Assembly (NCBI GenBank): GCA_023014335.1 | Contig: JAECYW010000017.1 | Coordinates: 1,302,001-1,366,000 of the forward strand | DNA from: Galerina marginata | Lineage: Eukaryota > Basidiomycota > Agaricomycetes > Agaricales > Galerinaceae | DNA: 64,000 nt | Reading direction: 5' to 3' | In this document: positions 1 to 13,110 of the stretch, piece by piece | Position numbering within the stretch: position 1 is the first letter of the stretch | Layout of the letters: each line of letters opens with the position of its first letter | The notes under the pieces: generated by a model | What the model was told of the DNA's origin: nothing | What the model saw: only the letters and a program-made list of their open reading frames with translations | Database searches by the model: none | Position numbers and translations under genes: made by a program

Positions 1-226
1 ACAAATTCTACGTTGGAAATGATGGGATGCGATTGTAGATAGCTATGATGCAACGACAGAAGAAGAAAAAGGAGGGTGATGATGATGATAAATTACAGCC
101 AAACGAGTGGGTACGAAATATGTACATGTCCTTCATCACCTTGGTAGTAAAAGAAATTGTGGAATACCATTAAAAGAAATCCGAAAGGAAAGTGGAAAGT
201 TAGGAAGGCAGTTAGCGTGGTCGGGG

Positions 227-3200
227 TCATCGCAGGAGGTCCAAGCGTTGGTCATTTGAGGGGTATCGATATGCGACAAAGTCAGAGTCCTGCTGGACCA
301 ACTCCTCAAGGGCTTTTCGGGAAGTGACAGACATTCGCAAGTTAGGGTTGGCCTGACCAGAACTACTGTGTCGCGAAGTCGAAGTGCCGTATCCGGTTGT
401 TGTCAAATCATCTTGGTTGTCGTAGGGGACGTATCCCATAGAGGGAAATTGGTGGCCAATATTTTCCTGCATGAGTTCCTGATGTTGTTCGCGTTTGTCG
501 CTCTTTTTGCTGAGGAGAGAAGAGAAGCCAAATTTGCTCTTTCGTTTAGTAGAGGGAAGTGGAGAACTTGTTCTTGGAGGATGCTCTTGAACATGTTCAA
601 GCCTGCCTAGGGATCGTCGTGATATGCCAAATTCGTCATAACGAGGACCAAGGGATCTGCGGGAATCGAAGTCAACAGGTTTGCTGACAGGCATAGTCTG
701 GAAACCGTTGAGGTTTGGCCTCGAGGAAGTGCCTCCGAACGATTGCCGCCTTCCTTCACCTGACCTAAATGGTGCCTGTGGCGGAAGGAAGTCGTGGGCT
801 GGACCAGAGCCTGGTGGCAAGGTGTAGACCGTACGTGGCCTAATATCAGAAGGAAGAATCCGAGCTGGTTGTTCCCCAGGAGGAAGGGGTGGTAACGACT
901 TTTCGCGAGCCAGAGGTGTTGGTCGGTTCGATCCATTGGTCCCGTTAACGTTCAGAGTGTTCGAAGCAGAGACTGGGAGAGGGGAAATCGAACCACTGGT
1001 TGTGCGACGTAATTCCGAGTCCGACGTGGCTGAGTGGATAGACTTCCAGGTAGCATTAGTCACTTTGACACTCGTTTCTTCAGGTCCATATTTAAGCTCT
1101 TGGTCCTCTGCATCGTTGCCGTTGCGACTCTCGGCTACATCTATGTCAACGCCGGGTGTACGCAATGAGGTTGGGGAGGGCAAGATGCTTGATGGAGCAG
1201 TAGGCGGAGACATACCAGGAGATGATAATCCAAATTTAGGGGAGGCGGAAGATGGCACCAAAGAAGGAGTAGAAGCGTGACGCATTCCACCAGAGTGTAG
1301 ATCAGAAGGTCCTCGATCGACAAGGTAGGATAAAGGAGGAGGCGGAGCCAAGGGCGTATCATCTTCGTGACCTTCATCGCGGTGCGCTAGATCCCTTTGC
1401 TGAGAATCATTCTTGCCGGTAACAATCCGCCATATCTTGGCCAAACCTCCTTTCTTCTTCTTGACCTTGTCTTCTTGAAGGATTTGAGAGGCATTCATGT
1501 CTTCTAATTCTGTAGGAGGCCAAATTTGACTACGACGAGGCGTGTTCAAATCTATGGGAGACGATGTAAGAGGGTGAGGGCCATATGCCTCTCGCTGTAA
1601 AGCAACGCTGTGAAAATAAAGGTAAGTAGACTCCCGCAAGATATACAAGTGAAGTCACGGACTGCATATCAACCATGCTCCCTGACATTCCAGAGGGGGC
1701 AAGGCTATCCTGGCTTCGCCACCCTGCACTAAGGTTTTTCATCCCAAAGAATCTTGTTCGTCGAGGAGATGACGACCCCATGCTATGGACATCTGAGAAA
1801 GATGCTTGAGAATATGCGCGAGGAAGATCTGGCCGGTCCAGTGGGGCGGTCAGGACGCTGGTAGGTCGTGCGGAACTCGCGTGAGAATATCTTGAATACG
1901 GCTTCAAACCGTTCTCGGTAAGCGGTATAGTGCTTTGAGCAGATATAATAGATGTCACATCCATGGCTGAGCCTCTGGATGACTTGCGTGCCCGTCTCTC
2001 TTCTCTCTTCTTGCGCTCTCGGGCTTCTTTCTCCTCTTTACGCACATCGACATGCTCCACGATCATACCGTTCTCAAGCAGCGTAATTTCCCGAGAGTGC
2101 GACCGGGCATGGCTTTGGGGAGTATTGGGAGTATTTGGTGAAAGGGGAGGTTTGATGCGGACTCCTCCCAAGTCATCGGCTGGCGACGAGCTACTGCCCG
2201 TATCATAAGCGGATCGTCGCAGTTGAGAATACGCATCTCGCATGCGGCTGTCCAACTGCTTAGCTTCCTGCATAGCACGGGCATGAGCAAGAGCTTCCGC
2301 CTCCAGAAGGGTCCTCTGCGACTTGATATAGGTATTTAGTGTTTGCTGTCGTGATGCAGGCTCCCTGGGGTTCTACGACGAAATATTTCAGGATACAGTA
2401 TAATTGTGGATAATAAAAAATGGCACGCACAATACTCAACCAAACCTTTACGTTCTGTTCTGTCAGACGACCACCTTTTATTCTGGGCCGCGAAGGATTG
2501 TCCACAACGATTCCATTCGCCTCTTCCTCCAACTCTCGTTGCTTCAACTCCTCGAACACAATATCACTAGCCCTGTCCCATACTCCTGGCGAAGTCACAT
2601 CAACATCGGCCATATCTTGATCACGCATAGCACACTCCACACAAATTTCCTCTTGTGGTGGTATGATTGGCGTGTAGACCGTCTGTATCGGGTTGGGTGC
2701 GTTGGGCTGGTTAACATATGTCGGTTGTTGGGGGTAGGCGCGATGATTGGGTGACACAGGAGGGTTGTACATGGGTGATGCCGATAATGGCATTACTGGG
2801 GGAAATTGTGTGGGGGAAGAGCTTGGGCCTGAAGGGGTGGACGGTGAGGAAGGGTTCCTCAGCGTCGAAGGCGGATTTGGTGACTTCCTCCCTTGTGGAG
2901 AAGCTGCACGAGGACTTAGCCTACTGCGACCAATTGTATCTGGTGAGGATTCAACAATGGTAGGTTTGGTGTCATTGGAAGCCCTGGATTGAGAACGCTG
3001 ACCGTTATCTTCTAGGCTGTAGCGCTCAACAACTCTGCGGGCAGCTCCGGGGGGAAGAGCATACGATAGAGAGCTGCGTGGAGGTTCTTGTGAAGTTTCA
3101 GAGGGTGAATTGAAAGCGTCTTGAATGAGTCTATCCTGCCGTGACGAAGGTCGCTGCCCATACTGAGATTCGGCCTGACTCCGCTTGCTCCGCCACCGAC

Positions 3201-3433
3201 GCACCCCATGACAAAGAGAGGCGCGGGGTGTCCAAGTTTGCTTTTGAGAACTGGCTTTCTGAATTGGCGGCCGGGTCCCAAGGACGATCGGTGGTGGATG
3301 GTTGAGGCGACTTTGACTGTGGGGAAATTGACGGGTAACGGTTGTCTCCAAAGTCAAACTCGTTCATGAGTACGCGTGGATACAGAGAAGTTGAGCCGGC
3401 ATCGTTTCTTAGAGGGTGAAGAGCCGCTGCCAT
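227..3433 (-). CDS. Conserved fungal disordered protein, function unknown
   Basis: Four coding blocks on the minus strand make one long Ser/Pro-rich protein. The only compact part carries CVECAMRDQDMADVDV followed by an acidic stretch and GGRLTEQNVKVWLS. After an intron near 2380-2437 comes a Gln/Glu/Arg-rich, probably helical segment ending SRMRDAYSQLRRSAYD. I recognise this Cys-x-x-Cys/acidic block as conserved across fungi but know no function. Another intron lies near 1590-1670, and the tail has basic patches (KVKKKKGG, KRKSKFGF) that could bind membrane or nucleic acid (inference). The start is taken at the first ATG of the 5' block. The first two blocks overlap in different frames around 3180-3200, and I found no normal-length GT-AG intron that joins them, so either an indel or an unseen splice is present. 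Confidence is high that it is a gene, low for the exon ends. Confidence 0.75.
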
Positions 3434-3817
3434 GGCCAGAGGGAAAGGAGAGAACCAGGTCGTGAACGTGCACTATGAATGATCGATGATCGAAAGGGGA
3501 AAGAGGCGGCGGGAATTAGCCACCAGACAGTGAGCGTTGGGTGCTGGTGGACGGGCTGGACGATGAGCAGACAGGTTGCCACGCTGCTCGTTGCTGACGG
3601 TGGACACCAAGGGCTGTGAAGAGGGGAACTCGTAAATTCAGCCAATCCCTCTTCGGAACATGCCGTTGGCTGTCCTCCTTAAATCACAACATGCTTCAAC
3701 AACTCAGATTCGTTCGAAATGTATCTCTAGTTACGCTATCTACAACACCGCAGCCTACTTACGATACCTGAAAGCAATTTCACTCAGAATATTAGCCAGC
3801 TCGATGGTTGTCTCGAC
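3434..3817. other. Intergenic, 384 bp
   Basis: This lies between the start of the disordered-protein gene and the stop of NDUFS7, both on the minus strand, so it should hold the promoter of the former and the 3' UTR of the latter. I see no convincing gene in it. Confidence 0.5.
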
Positions 3818-4879
<1,062 letters not shown>

Positions 4880-5148
4880 TGGCTGAGAATCACGTGATAC
4901 GTCTCAACAACTCCACGGTACCGACAAACGTTCAATAAGTTGACAAGTACAGTACAATACAGGCGTCGAGTAGGGTGGATTATGATACAAATCTAAGTGT
5001 AGTATGGTATATATGACAGAAATGGTAAAACAAGAGATAAACAGAGACGATGCTATAAAATATGTCCGATGGTATCCAAAAATGCTAAAAGATGCCGACA
5101 AAAATGAATGATACGAAGAAGAAAATAAATCTAAGCGTGTAGAAAGAC

Positions 5149-6651
5149 TCAAAGATGCGCGTGTCTGCATTGCAGCCAGTGGTGTCCCCTGACTTGGGTA
5201 ATAGTGGCGCGACTTTCAGGATTCGGATCGAGGCATCTTCGCATCAAGTCCATGGCTTCGTCCGAGATTTTGCCTACCACCTTTTCAGAGAGGAAGATTC
5301 TGCCGTCCGCTGCATCCCGCGCAGTAGGAAACGGAGAAACACCGGCAAGCAAATATGACAGTAAAATTCCTAGTGTCCAGATCTCTGCGGGAGCAGCCTG
5401 GTAACTCTTCTTGAGTAGGACTTCGGAAGATGCATACGCGGCTGTTCCGTAAAACATGTTGAAATAGGGCGGAGGTTGGGTAGGATCGATGGCAATCGCA
5501 CTGCCGAAATCGATAAGCTTCACCTAATTAAGACGTTAGAGCAGGTAAACACCAAATGTTGAATGAGAAGGTTACCTTGAGATTTTTATCAATGACCAGG
5601 TTCTCGTCCTTTATGTCGCGGTGTATGATACCGTGACTATGAAGGTAATGCACTGCGTCGACCACTTGGGCAAAGACGTAGCGGGCCTGATCCTCGGTTA
5701 ACTTTTTGTGCTCGGACTGTTCAATACATTCAAACAAATCATGAGAAGCACGGCGGGTACATTCTGGACGCGTATATTCCTGAGTAACAGAGAGTTGAGC
5801 ATGAAGAAGCTTGGGAAGGCCGCCATGAGATACAGAGTAATCCCCACCGCCCCCAAACGGCGGGAGAGTGGCAAACGAATGAGGCGGAGTATTTGGTTCA
5901 GAGGCTGGCAAAGATGCTTCTGAGGAGGACGGCGACAAGGCGGGCGTAGACATGGACGAAACCGGGCTAGAAGTGAATTGAAGCAACGGTGGTTGAGCGT
6001 CCAAACTGTGATCTTTCTGCCAGGGTGAACCATGTAATTCTTGAGCCTGAGATGGATTAGATTACGGGACAGAAGTAAAGAAAACCGAGAACACGAACTA
6101 GATAGAAATAAAGTTCGTCCTCAAACACGTCTAGGCACTTGACGATGCCCTCATGCATGATGTTTCTGAGCAAGACTATCTCGGCGGGCAGTCGTCCGGC
6201 GACTGGGTCATCCATCCATGCGTGCTCTGGAACCTTGTCCTTAATGATAAATTTGACGGCGACTTCGTAGCCATGCGTGCGATGATAAGCAGTCATGACG
6301 AAGCCATACCCGCCCGAGCCGAGTTCGTCTTCAAGTTGGTAAAGTTGAACGAAAGTGGGATTAAGATGGTGGCCAAGTGAGAAAATGAGACGAATGTCTC
6401 TGTGCTTCTGTGTTATATTCGTCGCAAGGTGAACTGGTTTCTCCAAGATGGAGCTGGATGTGATTTTGTGACATGTGCTGCTCGTGGCCGCTGGTCATAG
6501 GAGGAGAGAAAGGGCCTGCTTTCGACTCCGAGTGCTGTCCCGTTGCTGTTGGAGACGAGATGAGGCTTTTAAACGATGGGCTACCCTCGTGCTCAGATGC
6601 GAGATTGCGAGGATATTCCGACACGGCGCGTTTTCGAGGGCGGTCGATCAT
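5149..6651 (-). CDS. Ser/Thr protein kinase, CAMK/PASK-like
   Basis: The order is a disordered N-terminus starting MIDRPRKRAVSEY, then the kinase domain. Seen: Gly loop GSGGYGFV, VAVKFI (ATP-binding Lys), KCLDVFEDELYFYLV before the hinge, catalytic HRDIKDEN and DFGS. A Ser/Pro/Gly-rich insert of roughly 90 residues splits the hinge from the helix leading to HSHGIIHRD. The usual APE motif reads SSE (GTAAYASSEVLL) and the helix F Asp is Glu (AEIWTLG). The fold and the HRDIKDEN/DFGS pair resemble PAS-kinase-type CAMK enzymes, but no PAS domain is visible, so PASK itself is not claimed. All key catalytic residues are present, so an active kinase is expected; its substrate is unknown. The start chosen is the ATG at 6651, as the residues upstream in frame look non-coding. 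It lies 270 bp from NDUFS7 on the same strand. Confidence 0.85.
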
Positions 6652-6954
6652 TTGACGCGATTCAAGCGGAAGGTGCAGCGAAAGTGAACCACAAGAGCGA
6701 CTACGCTGTGGATGGGCGGGCAAAGTTGCCAGCAGGGCGTCTGTCTGGAAAAGAAGTGAAGGAACTTTCCAAGGGAGAGTGTACGGTATTTGGAGGAAAC
6801 ATATTAGGCGGATGAGAGTGAAACATATAATGACTAGAGGAGTGGCGCTTGCCCGCGTCGTGAATGAACGGAGAAGACAGCTCGTGAATTTTTTGATCAA
6901 CGGAACGGAGTTTTCGGAATCGCCCGATTTGGAATAGGTCTAACTACGCTACTT

Positions 6955-8697
6955 TTACTCCGCCAACGACCACATATAATATACACCTGGTTTACGAACA
7001 CAAAGTCAGCGTCCTCTGTACGGTTCTCATCCATTGCGCCTACCGAGACTCCTGTAGGGTTTCCAGCATTCCGTCAGTGCTTCCATTTCCTGCGGCGTTA
7101 GGAAAGCCCCTCTGCACGTATTGTCAACTGCAGTTCACGTGAAGAACAAACCCACCCACTTGATTTTCTTTCCATTCAGTCGTCCTTGCAAGAGCGGAAT
7201 GTCTACTCCAGATGGCAACGGGATCGTCTTTCCGCCCACCTTGTTCAGAGTCTTCTTAATAGACGGTGTGAAAGCAGGAGGTATGGAGGGCATGTCCTCT
7301 GTACCCCGTGAAGTTGCTGGAACAACAGAAGAAGGTATCAGCCTCTTCGCCTATCTTGCTGGACGCCTTCTAGAGAGGCAGGCTCTTCGGCTTTTTCGCC
7401 GGAGGCCTTGCCCTTTTTCTTTGGTTTTGGTGTCGCGGTACCCCCGACCTTTTCAGGAGAAAGAGAGTACGAGTGCACGGGAGAGTGAAGAGATAAAAAC
7501 CACCGCACTAATCCCCTTTGGACTCCAAGGTCACCTATGATGGTGCGGGTGTTTTGAGTATGATGAACTGATGACTAGAATTGGGATGCATACCGACTGG
7601 AAGGATGTCAGGACGACGGAGAGAAAATATTGCGAACATATCGACTAAAATAGTATTAGCAAAGCTCGACCCAGTGTATGAAAGCATCACCAGTCCACTA
7701 CCAGATTTAAGTGGTCAGCCTCGACTAGATAAAATAGTTCAAAAGCACTTACTCTTCCTATACCCCTTACTTCAATCAGCATCTTGGCGAGCGCTTCGTC
7801 GTCAGCTTCGAGGAGCTTTTGAGTCGACAGACGGCCATCCGCAAACCTAGTCGCAAGATCTTGTACTAAAAACAGAGTTAAGCAAATCTACAGAACCCTT
7901 CCCAAGTTCCGGCTTACCATATTCTGCCTTCCGTCCGCTGAGACCAGCAGTCCGCAAAACGGCAATATCGGTATTAGCCACCTGGCTTGGCGTTGGGAAA
8001 AACGTTATAGCCTTCCTCCTTCAGGATGAATATTTTCAACAGTACCTCCACAGCGACAAATAAGCACACGTACTGTTCATCATCAGGCTTCTCTGGAAGA
8101 GAAGGATCGTACAACCTAAGAAACCTGTGAAGAATCGATCGAGCTGCCAGCCAAGAAATTTGTTGTCCCCTGCAAGCGTCCGTTTCAGTGTACAGCTCAA
8201 ATAGAAGATAACGCAGCACTTACAGAATGGACGTTGCAAGAGCCCTGTGTTAGTATCGATATTGTCAGTGCCTTTTCATTCGAATTCAGGGATACGAGAG
8301 TCGACCCCTACCTGAATGGATGCACTTGTTCAAGCTGTTGAAAGGGCTTGCACGTCATTTTGGAAAACAAGTCATCAAATCGTTGGTCAACTTCGATGAG
8401 ACGTTTCTTCGCATCTTCGAAATCGAACGACAGGACGGCTGGAACAAAAGATTCTGCTTCCGAATCATCCGCTATGCCAGAGGGAATAGCACTTGAGGCT
8501 GACGCTTGGGCATTAATGTCAATCAGTGGCTTTGAAGATTTCTTGACTTCCGTGGCATAAGTCGGATCCACTTTACGGTTGCGGGTTGTTTTCGTTCTCA
8601 TTTCCACATCTGAGTCTGTGTTTTGTCCTTGATCTGCGTTTGCTGTCGCTGCATTGGCGTTGGCTAAACGAGTAGATGAACGTCTAATCGCAGGCAT
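6955..8697 (-). CDS. MAG1: DNA-3-methyladenine glycosylase II (HhH-GPD)
   Basis: Base-excision repair enzyme that removes alkylated bases in the nucleus. Starting at MPAIRRSSTRL, a charged N-terminal tail leads into FQQLEQVHPFRALATSIL, GQQISWLAARSILHRFL, the helix-hairpin-helix MLIEVRGIGRWTVDMFAIF, and PVGDLGVQRGLVRWF. The Asp of GDLG is the expected catalytic residue. Downstream exons encode a Lys/Pro-rich linker, GAFLTPQEMEALTECWKPYR and the typical MAG1/AlkA C-terminus VYYMWSLAE, stop at 6955. There are at least eight short introns. It is divergent from the I9 inhibitor gene with 190 bp between starts. The family call is firm; the substrate range is inferred. Confidence 0.93.
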
Positions 8698-8886
8698 GGT
8701 TGAAGACTGTGCAGCTAAGTGCAAGCGACGGGATAGAATACCAATTCGTAGTATTTTGGAATCTGGGTGCAACAGACGAACCACAGCCTACCACAACTGG
8801 TTCGAATTGAACTGGTTATGCTGAAATGTCGTGATGACCCTGAGTTCTGCTCTGACTCCCATCGGAGCCGATGAAGTTCATGGAGA

Positions 8887-9364
8887 ATGGCCGAAACGGG
8901 TAGTTGATAAGATTCGTTTACCCTTTATCATCTTGCGCTCCGAGTCGTCAGGTACCTCTAATGTCTAGAAGCCTCCGAGCGCTATGTTATGGTAAATTGT
9001 TCACTCATTCGACTAACAGGGTATATCGTCGTGTTTAAGGAGTCGGCCACAGCAGACCAAGTCGATCAGTACGCCAAAGACGTATTTAACAATATTAATG
9101 GTGAGGCCGAAAACCAATACCATTAGCTCAACAATTATAGTTCGTTCATATTGTCATAGGTGCCTTCTACTCTTCTAACGACCAATATCTATATGGGTTC
9201 TCCGCAACAATTCCAGAGAATTTTCTTTCTTCCCTCCAGGCCTAGCATCATCGAATACATTGGTATGACAATTTCTTGGTCGAAATGCTGCCCCAACCTG
9301 ATTAAACTCAACTAGAACTGATGGCGTTGTTACAACTCAATCTTTCCTGAGAAAGAGGCGTTGA
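8887..9364 (+). CDS. Peptidase inhibitor I9 (PBI2-like), frame interrupted
   Basis: Small intracellular inhibitor of subtilisin-type proteases, like yeast proteinase B inhibitor PBI2 and mushroom homologues. Splicing ATGGCCGAAACGG to the exon at 9020 gives MAETGYIVVFKESATADQ, then VDQYAKDVFNNING, and after a second intron AFYSSNDQYLYGFSATIPEN. The reading frame then hits TAG at 9243 just before the expected C-terminal SIIEYI, which is present but one base out of frame. After the last intron the expected D-G-V-V-T-T-Q end is again in the first frame. So one extra base near 9240 and one missing base near 9315 cancel each other, leaving a stop and a scrambled stretch. The mature inhibitor would lack its C-terminal strand if this sequence is right. 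It could be a decaying copy or a sequence error. Confidence 0.7.
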
Positions 9365-9516
9365 AATAAATAAATGTCACATTAACTGCGTGTGTCATGA
9401 GCAGGGATGCAAGGTCCATAGTCGGCATTATCTATATAAATATAGGCCGAATTGACGTGAAGATTCGTGATTGTTATAATTATATACGAGCGTCCGCGAA
9501 GGAGACAGTGCAAAAA

Positions 9517-11234
9517 TCAATTCACTGTGGGCGATGTGTCGGGTTGTGCTGAGGGCCGAGGAACAGGTTTGTCGGCAGGGGACACCACAGTATCAATTAC
9601 AGAATACACAGGCTTTGGAAGATTTGACGGTGGTGAAACAATAGGTGCAGGACCCATGGACCCTGTTTGCGGATCTGGCTTCTCATTCGCATTATCTGGA
9701 GCTGGAGGTTGGGTAGGGAAGTCCCAAGGACGCGGAACCTAAAAAACACATTAATGACCTGGGCATCAACAATTAAAACATTCATTACCATTGCGGCAGG
9801 CATGATCCTAGAATATCATTTAGCATTAAGACGCGTGGAATATCATGAAGTCAATCACCAGGTTGCCGCACATACAACGCCTTGTCCTTTGTCCTGTTTC
9901 TTGATGGCGCTGAATTCAAAGTCGATGAAACTGAGAAATATAGCGAATAAATGGAAGAATCTCGCGAACGCCATTGTTGATGAGTGATAATGCAGAGAGG
10001 AAATTCATAACAGCTCCGCTAATGGATTGTGCGCTCTATCAAAAATGTCAGGACAGCAAAGACTGACAAGAAAAGACGGACGCTGAGGTACGCCAGAGAA
10101 GGCGGTGGGAGAAGGACCTCTAAACCCCACCAATCTAATTCTGTCTCAGTAAAATATAGATACACGACTCAGTCAGCGCTCACAGGTTAATACCGACATC
10201 CTGTCCGTCGGAGGATATATTCCTGAACCGGCGACTATTAGCCCGTAATAATTAAACAACAGATCTACTATACCTGAATGGTCTGGCTTGATGGCCTGAC
10301 CAGTTGCATAACCCAGCGCCATTAACTGTGGTGTTATCTGCTTGACCCCATTAATCACTGTTTCTGCCGTTGGAACTGCTCCCGCGAGCAGGCCCTCGCC
10401 GTTACCCGGCTGCCCCAATCCAAAATCCGGAGAGGTGATCAAATCGACAACGTGCATCTCATTAAACAAGCCAGCAAGAGCGTCAAGTGGGGCAGATACA
10501 ATGCCAGGGAAGCGAGTATCCTGAACAGAAACCTCGCGTTGTATATCTGGAGGAGTCAGTTTTGAAAAGTGGAGGTTATGCTCTTCCACGTCTGTATACG
10601 CCAAACAGACAGCGTGAATAGGTCCATTGGAATGACCGCTGTTTAGAGAAAGCTCGCCGGTTGCAGGCAATTGTCGTAATTGGGCAATTACTTTGTTAGC
10701 TGACTTAGGTTCCATGAGCTGCGACTTGATCTTGCTCAACTGAGGCCTCGCAATGGCAGGCGTCATTTTGGGCTCCGCAGAGGATGTAGGACCAATGATG
10801 AGGGCACGAACTGCCAACGCCGATACCTGAGCGCGCTTGTCGGAATTAGAAAGTTGGACTTTTTGGCGTTTGGCGGCCGCTTCGTTGGCGTGTTCTCGCA
10901 TTTCATGCTCATGGACGGCGGAGAGGATGGGTTTGGGCTCCGATATGTTCTTGCGCATAAGACCGAAAGGTCGAAAAGAAAGACGGCGAACTCTGGCCTC
11001 GGCAGTGGTACTGAGAGTGTCAACAGAGGTCATTCCGAGAGTCTGAGTGGAGATGGTCGTCGACTCTACTGCGATAGGATTAGAATTCGGTTGATTTGTA
11101 TTTGGGGAAGGGTTCGTTGGTAAAATGGTGGTGACTTTGGCAATGGACGTTGATTCTGCCACTACGCGATTTTCTCCTGGTGGGACTGCCACACTGTCGC
11201 TAGCCCCAGAGGTGAAGTAGTCAAATACCCCCAT
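9517..11234 (-). CDS. Conserved fungal protein of unknown function
   Basis: The first exon (11234 down to about 10275) encodes a Ser/Thr-rich N-terminus starting MGVFDYFTSG, a basic stretch ARVRRLSFRPFGLMR, a coiled region and a compact domain with TGQAIKPDHSG. Further exons add IYPPTDRMSVLTYWWGLEV, LLPPPSLAYLS, MNFLSALSLINNGVREILP, FIDFEFSAIKKQDKGQGVV, CAATWIMPAAMVPRPWDFP and a Pro-rich tail ending DTSPTVN, stop at 9517. I recognise the YWWG..LPPP..GVREILPF..PRPWDF pattern as a conserved fungal family but know no function. The introns splice in phase (for example gtgagc...aattag before the TGGTGG codons) except at 9926-9931, where one extra base separates ILPFIRYISQF from IDFEFSA. The 3' part alone could be mistaken for a small secreted protein. 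Confidence 0.75.
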
Positions 11235-11606
11235 GTCCTACGGAACATTAAGTGCTGTGGATCATGCAAAAGTTGAGTGAAGGAACAAAGTACGCACTTG
11301 AAGGGGGATAGTCCTGTCTTTAACCACCCAACACCGATCCTTGCTCTTTAAGAGGTCAGAGCAGCCGAAGGTCAAGCAGACATATCAAGTGGCCTCAGAG
11401 ACCTCTGACAACCGTCAGAATGTGAGAGGAGAAGACTCAAGACGAGTTAGGAGCAGCTCGCCAGATTTGGCAAGGTGTCCAGATCTCACGTGCGCGTGAC
11501 TGCCTACTTTTGGTATGTTCTAATTTTATACACTCCTCTGACTCGCCATAAAAAACTTGGAAAACGTCACGTAGGAAAGAAACGGAGCTTGACCCTGCGA
11601 TTGTCT
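11235..11606. other. Divergent promoter region, 372 bp
   Basis: It separates the start of the conserved fungal protein (minus) from that of the sulfite exporter (plus). No RNA gene or repeat is visible. The true exporter start could lie inside it, as the frame stays open upstream of 11607. Confidence 0.4.
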
Positions 11607-13110
11607 ATGAAACCCACTGAATTCAAGAGGCCATCGTCGAACGTATTTTGTAATGTCCCTTTAATCCTCGTCCGGTAATGCGTTTTCATAGCTTCAAAAA
11701 TTTGCGTTTGTTACTGACTTTCTAAAAGTAGGGCATCACCTGCCCTTTTTGCAATCACAATGGGTATTTATCTACGCCATAACATCTACTCGCTGTGGTG
11801 TTTAATTACATTTTCTTCGCTCACAGGAACTGGGGCGATCAGTGGGCTCTTTGTGTCGTTTCCATATGCGCATGCCTCAAATCCAATGATTATCCTGAGC
11901 TTGATCGTATTCTTTTTGAATTTGGTCCTTTTCGCTCTTTTCACTACGTTGATGGTCGCAAAATACCTTTCCTTCCCAGAGAAATGGTCACTACTCATAC
12001 GAAACCCAGTGACCAGTTTATATCTCGGGTGCTTCCCAATGGCCGGCACTACTCTGATCAACATCGCCACTCAGGTTGTTCATGCGAAATATAATGTCGG
12101 TGGAAAAGGCTTCCTTTATTTTATTTGGGCAATGTGGTGGTTGGATGTAATCATTTCATTTCTCTGCTGTTGGGTTGGTGTTCATGTCATGTACGTGGGT
12201 CCCCATCCGCTAGTGAGAACTTCAAAATAACCTTCCTGTCCAGGTTTACACACCAAACTCATTCCCTCCAGTCCATGAATGCGATGTGGCTCCTCCCTGT
12301 TGTCACACTAATAGTTGGCTCCTCTTCCGGCGGGGTTGTAGCCGATGCTTTAAAACAATATTCTACAATCCACGCTCTCGAAACGGTCGTCGTCAGTGCT
12401 TTCATGGTCACTGTCGGCCTATCACTCGCCCTGATGATTTTAACCATCTACCTACTCAGGCTAATCGTACACGGGCTTCCTCCAGGCCCAACGATCCTCT
12501 CGGTTTTTCTTCCCTTGGGCCCAACGGGTCAATCCGGCTATGCCATCCTTTTGATCGGTCAGAACTTCAGCACCCTCTTCCCACCAATATTGGGCAAAGC
12601 GCAAGTTGTGGATTCGAGCAAAAACTCTGCAGGCATGGTCGTGGATGTCATTTGCACATGCATATCATTCGTATTCTGGTCTCTTGCCACGATGTGGATT
12701 CTTTATGCATTGCTTGCTGTTTATAGCGGGTTGCGCAAGTCCACCATCCGCTACAGGATATCATTCTGGGGCCTAGTCTTTCCTAATGTTAGTTTCATTT
12801 GGTCATTCCTCTTTTATTTTTTTCTGACTGAGCTTTACCTATTTTACAGGGTGTCTATGCAAATCTCACAATTCAACTGTCTTACGTTTTCGACTCGAGG
12901 TCTTTCCGCGTTTGGGGAGCTATATATGCGGCCGCAACGCTCGTTCTCTGGCTATCGATATTAATTCGATCAATATGGGAACTGAGGACTTTTTTAACCA
13001 TGGCCGCAACGTCAATGCCCGAAACGTCAATGGTTCCGGAAATGGACGAGGTCCAGCGACAAGATCATCATCACAAAAGCACTGAAACAAGCATGAAGGA
13101 ACCGGCATAG
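11607..13110 (+). CDS. SSU1: Sulfite efflux pump SSU1-like (TDT family)
   Basis: Plasma-membrane transporter of the tellurite-resistance/dicarboxylate family; fungal members export sulfite. After an intron, the coding sequence gives SPALFAITMGTGAISGLFVS, the signature opening of the family, followed by repeated hydrophobic helices (NPMIILSLIVFFLNLVLFAL; MWLLPVVTLIVGSSSGGVVA; LPLGPTGQSGYAILLIGQNF; VVDVICTCISFVFWSLATMW; TLVLWLSILIRSIWELR). The tail is short and hydrophilic, ending STETSMKEPA. Introns join in phase near 11796-11826, 12191-12242 and 12787-12849. About ten membrane spans are expected. The start (ATG at 11607) is the weakest point, since the N-terminus is variable in this family. 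Malate transport is the main alternative, but the motif set is closer to SSU1. Confidence 0.88.

Noticed and set aside
8787..8825. Possible tRNA because of ggttcgaattgaac
   Set aside because: Only a T-loop-like string; no acceptor, D or anticodon stem around it.
9517..9974. Separate 118-residue secreted protein starting MAFARFFHLF
   Set aside because: The apparent signal peptide is the out-of-frame reading of NNGVREILPF; the segment is the end of the conserved protein starting at 11234.
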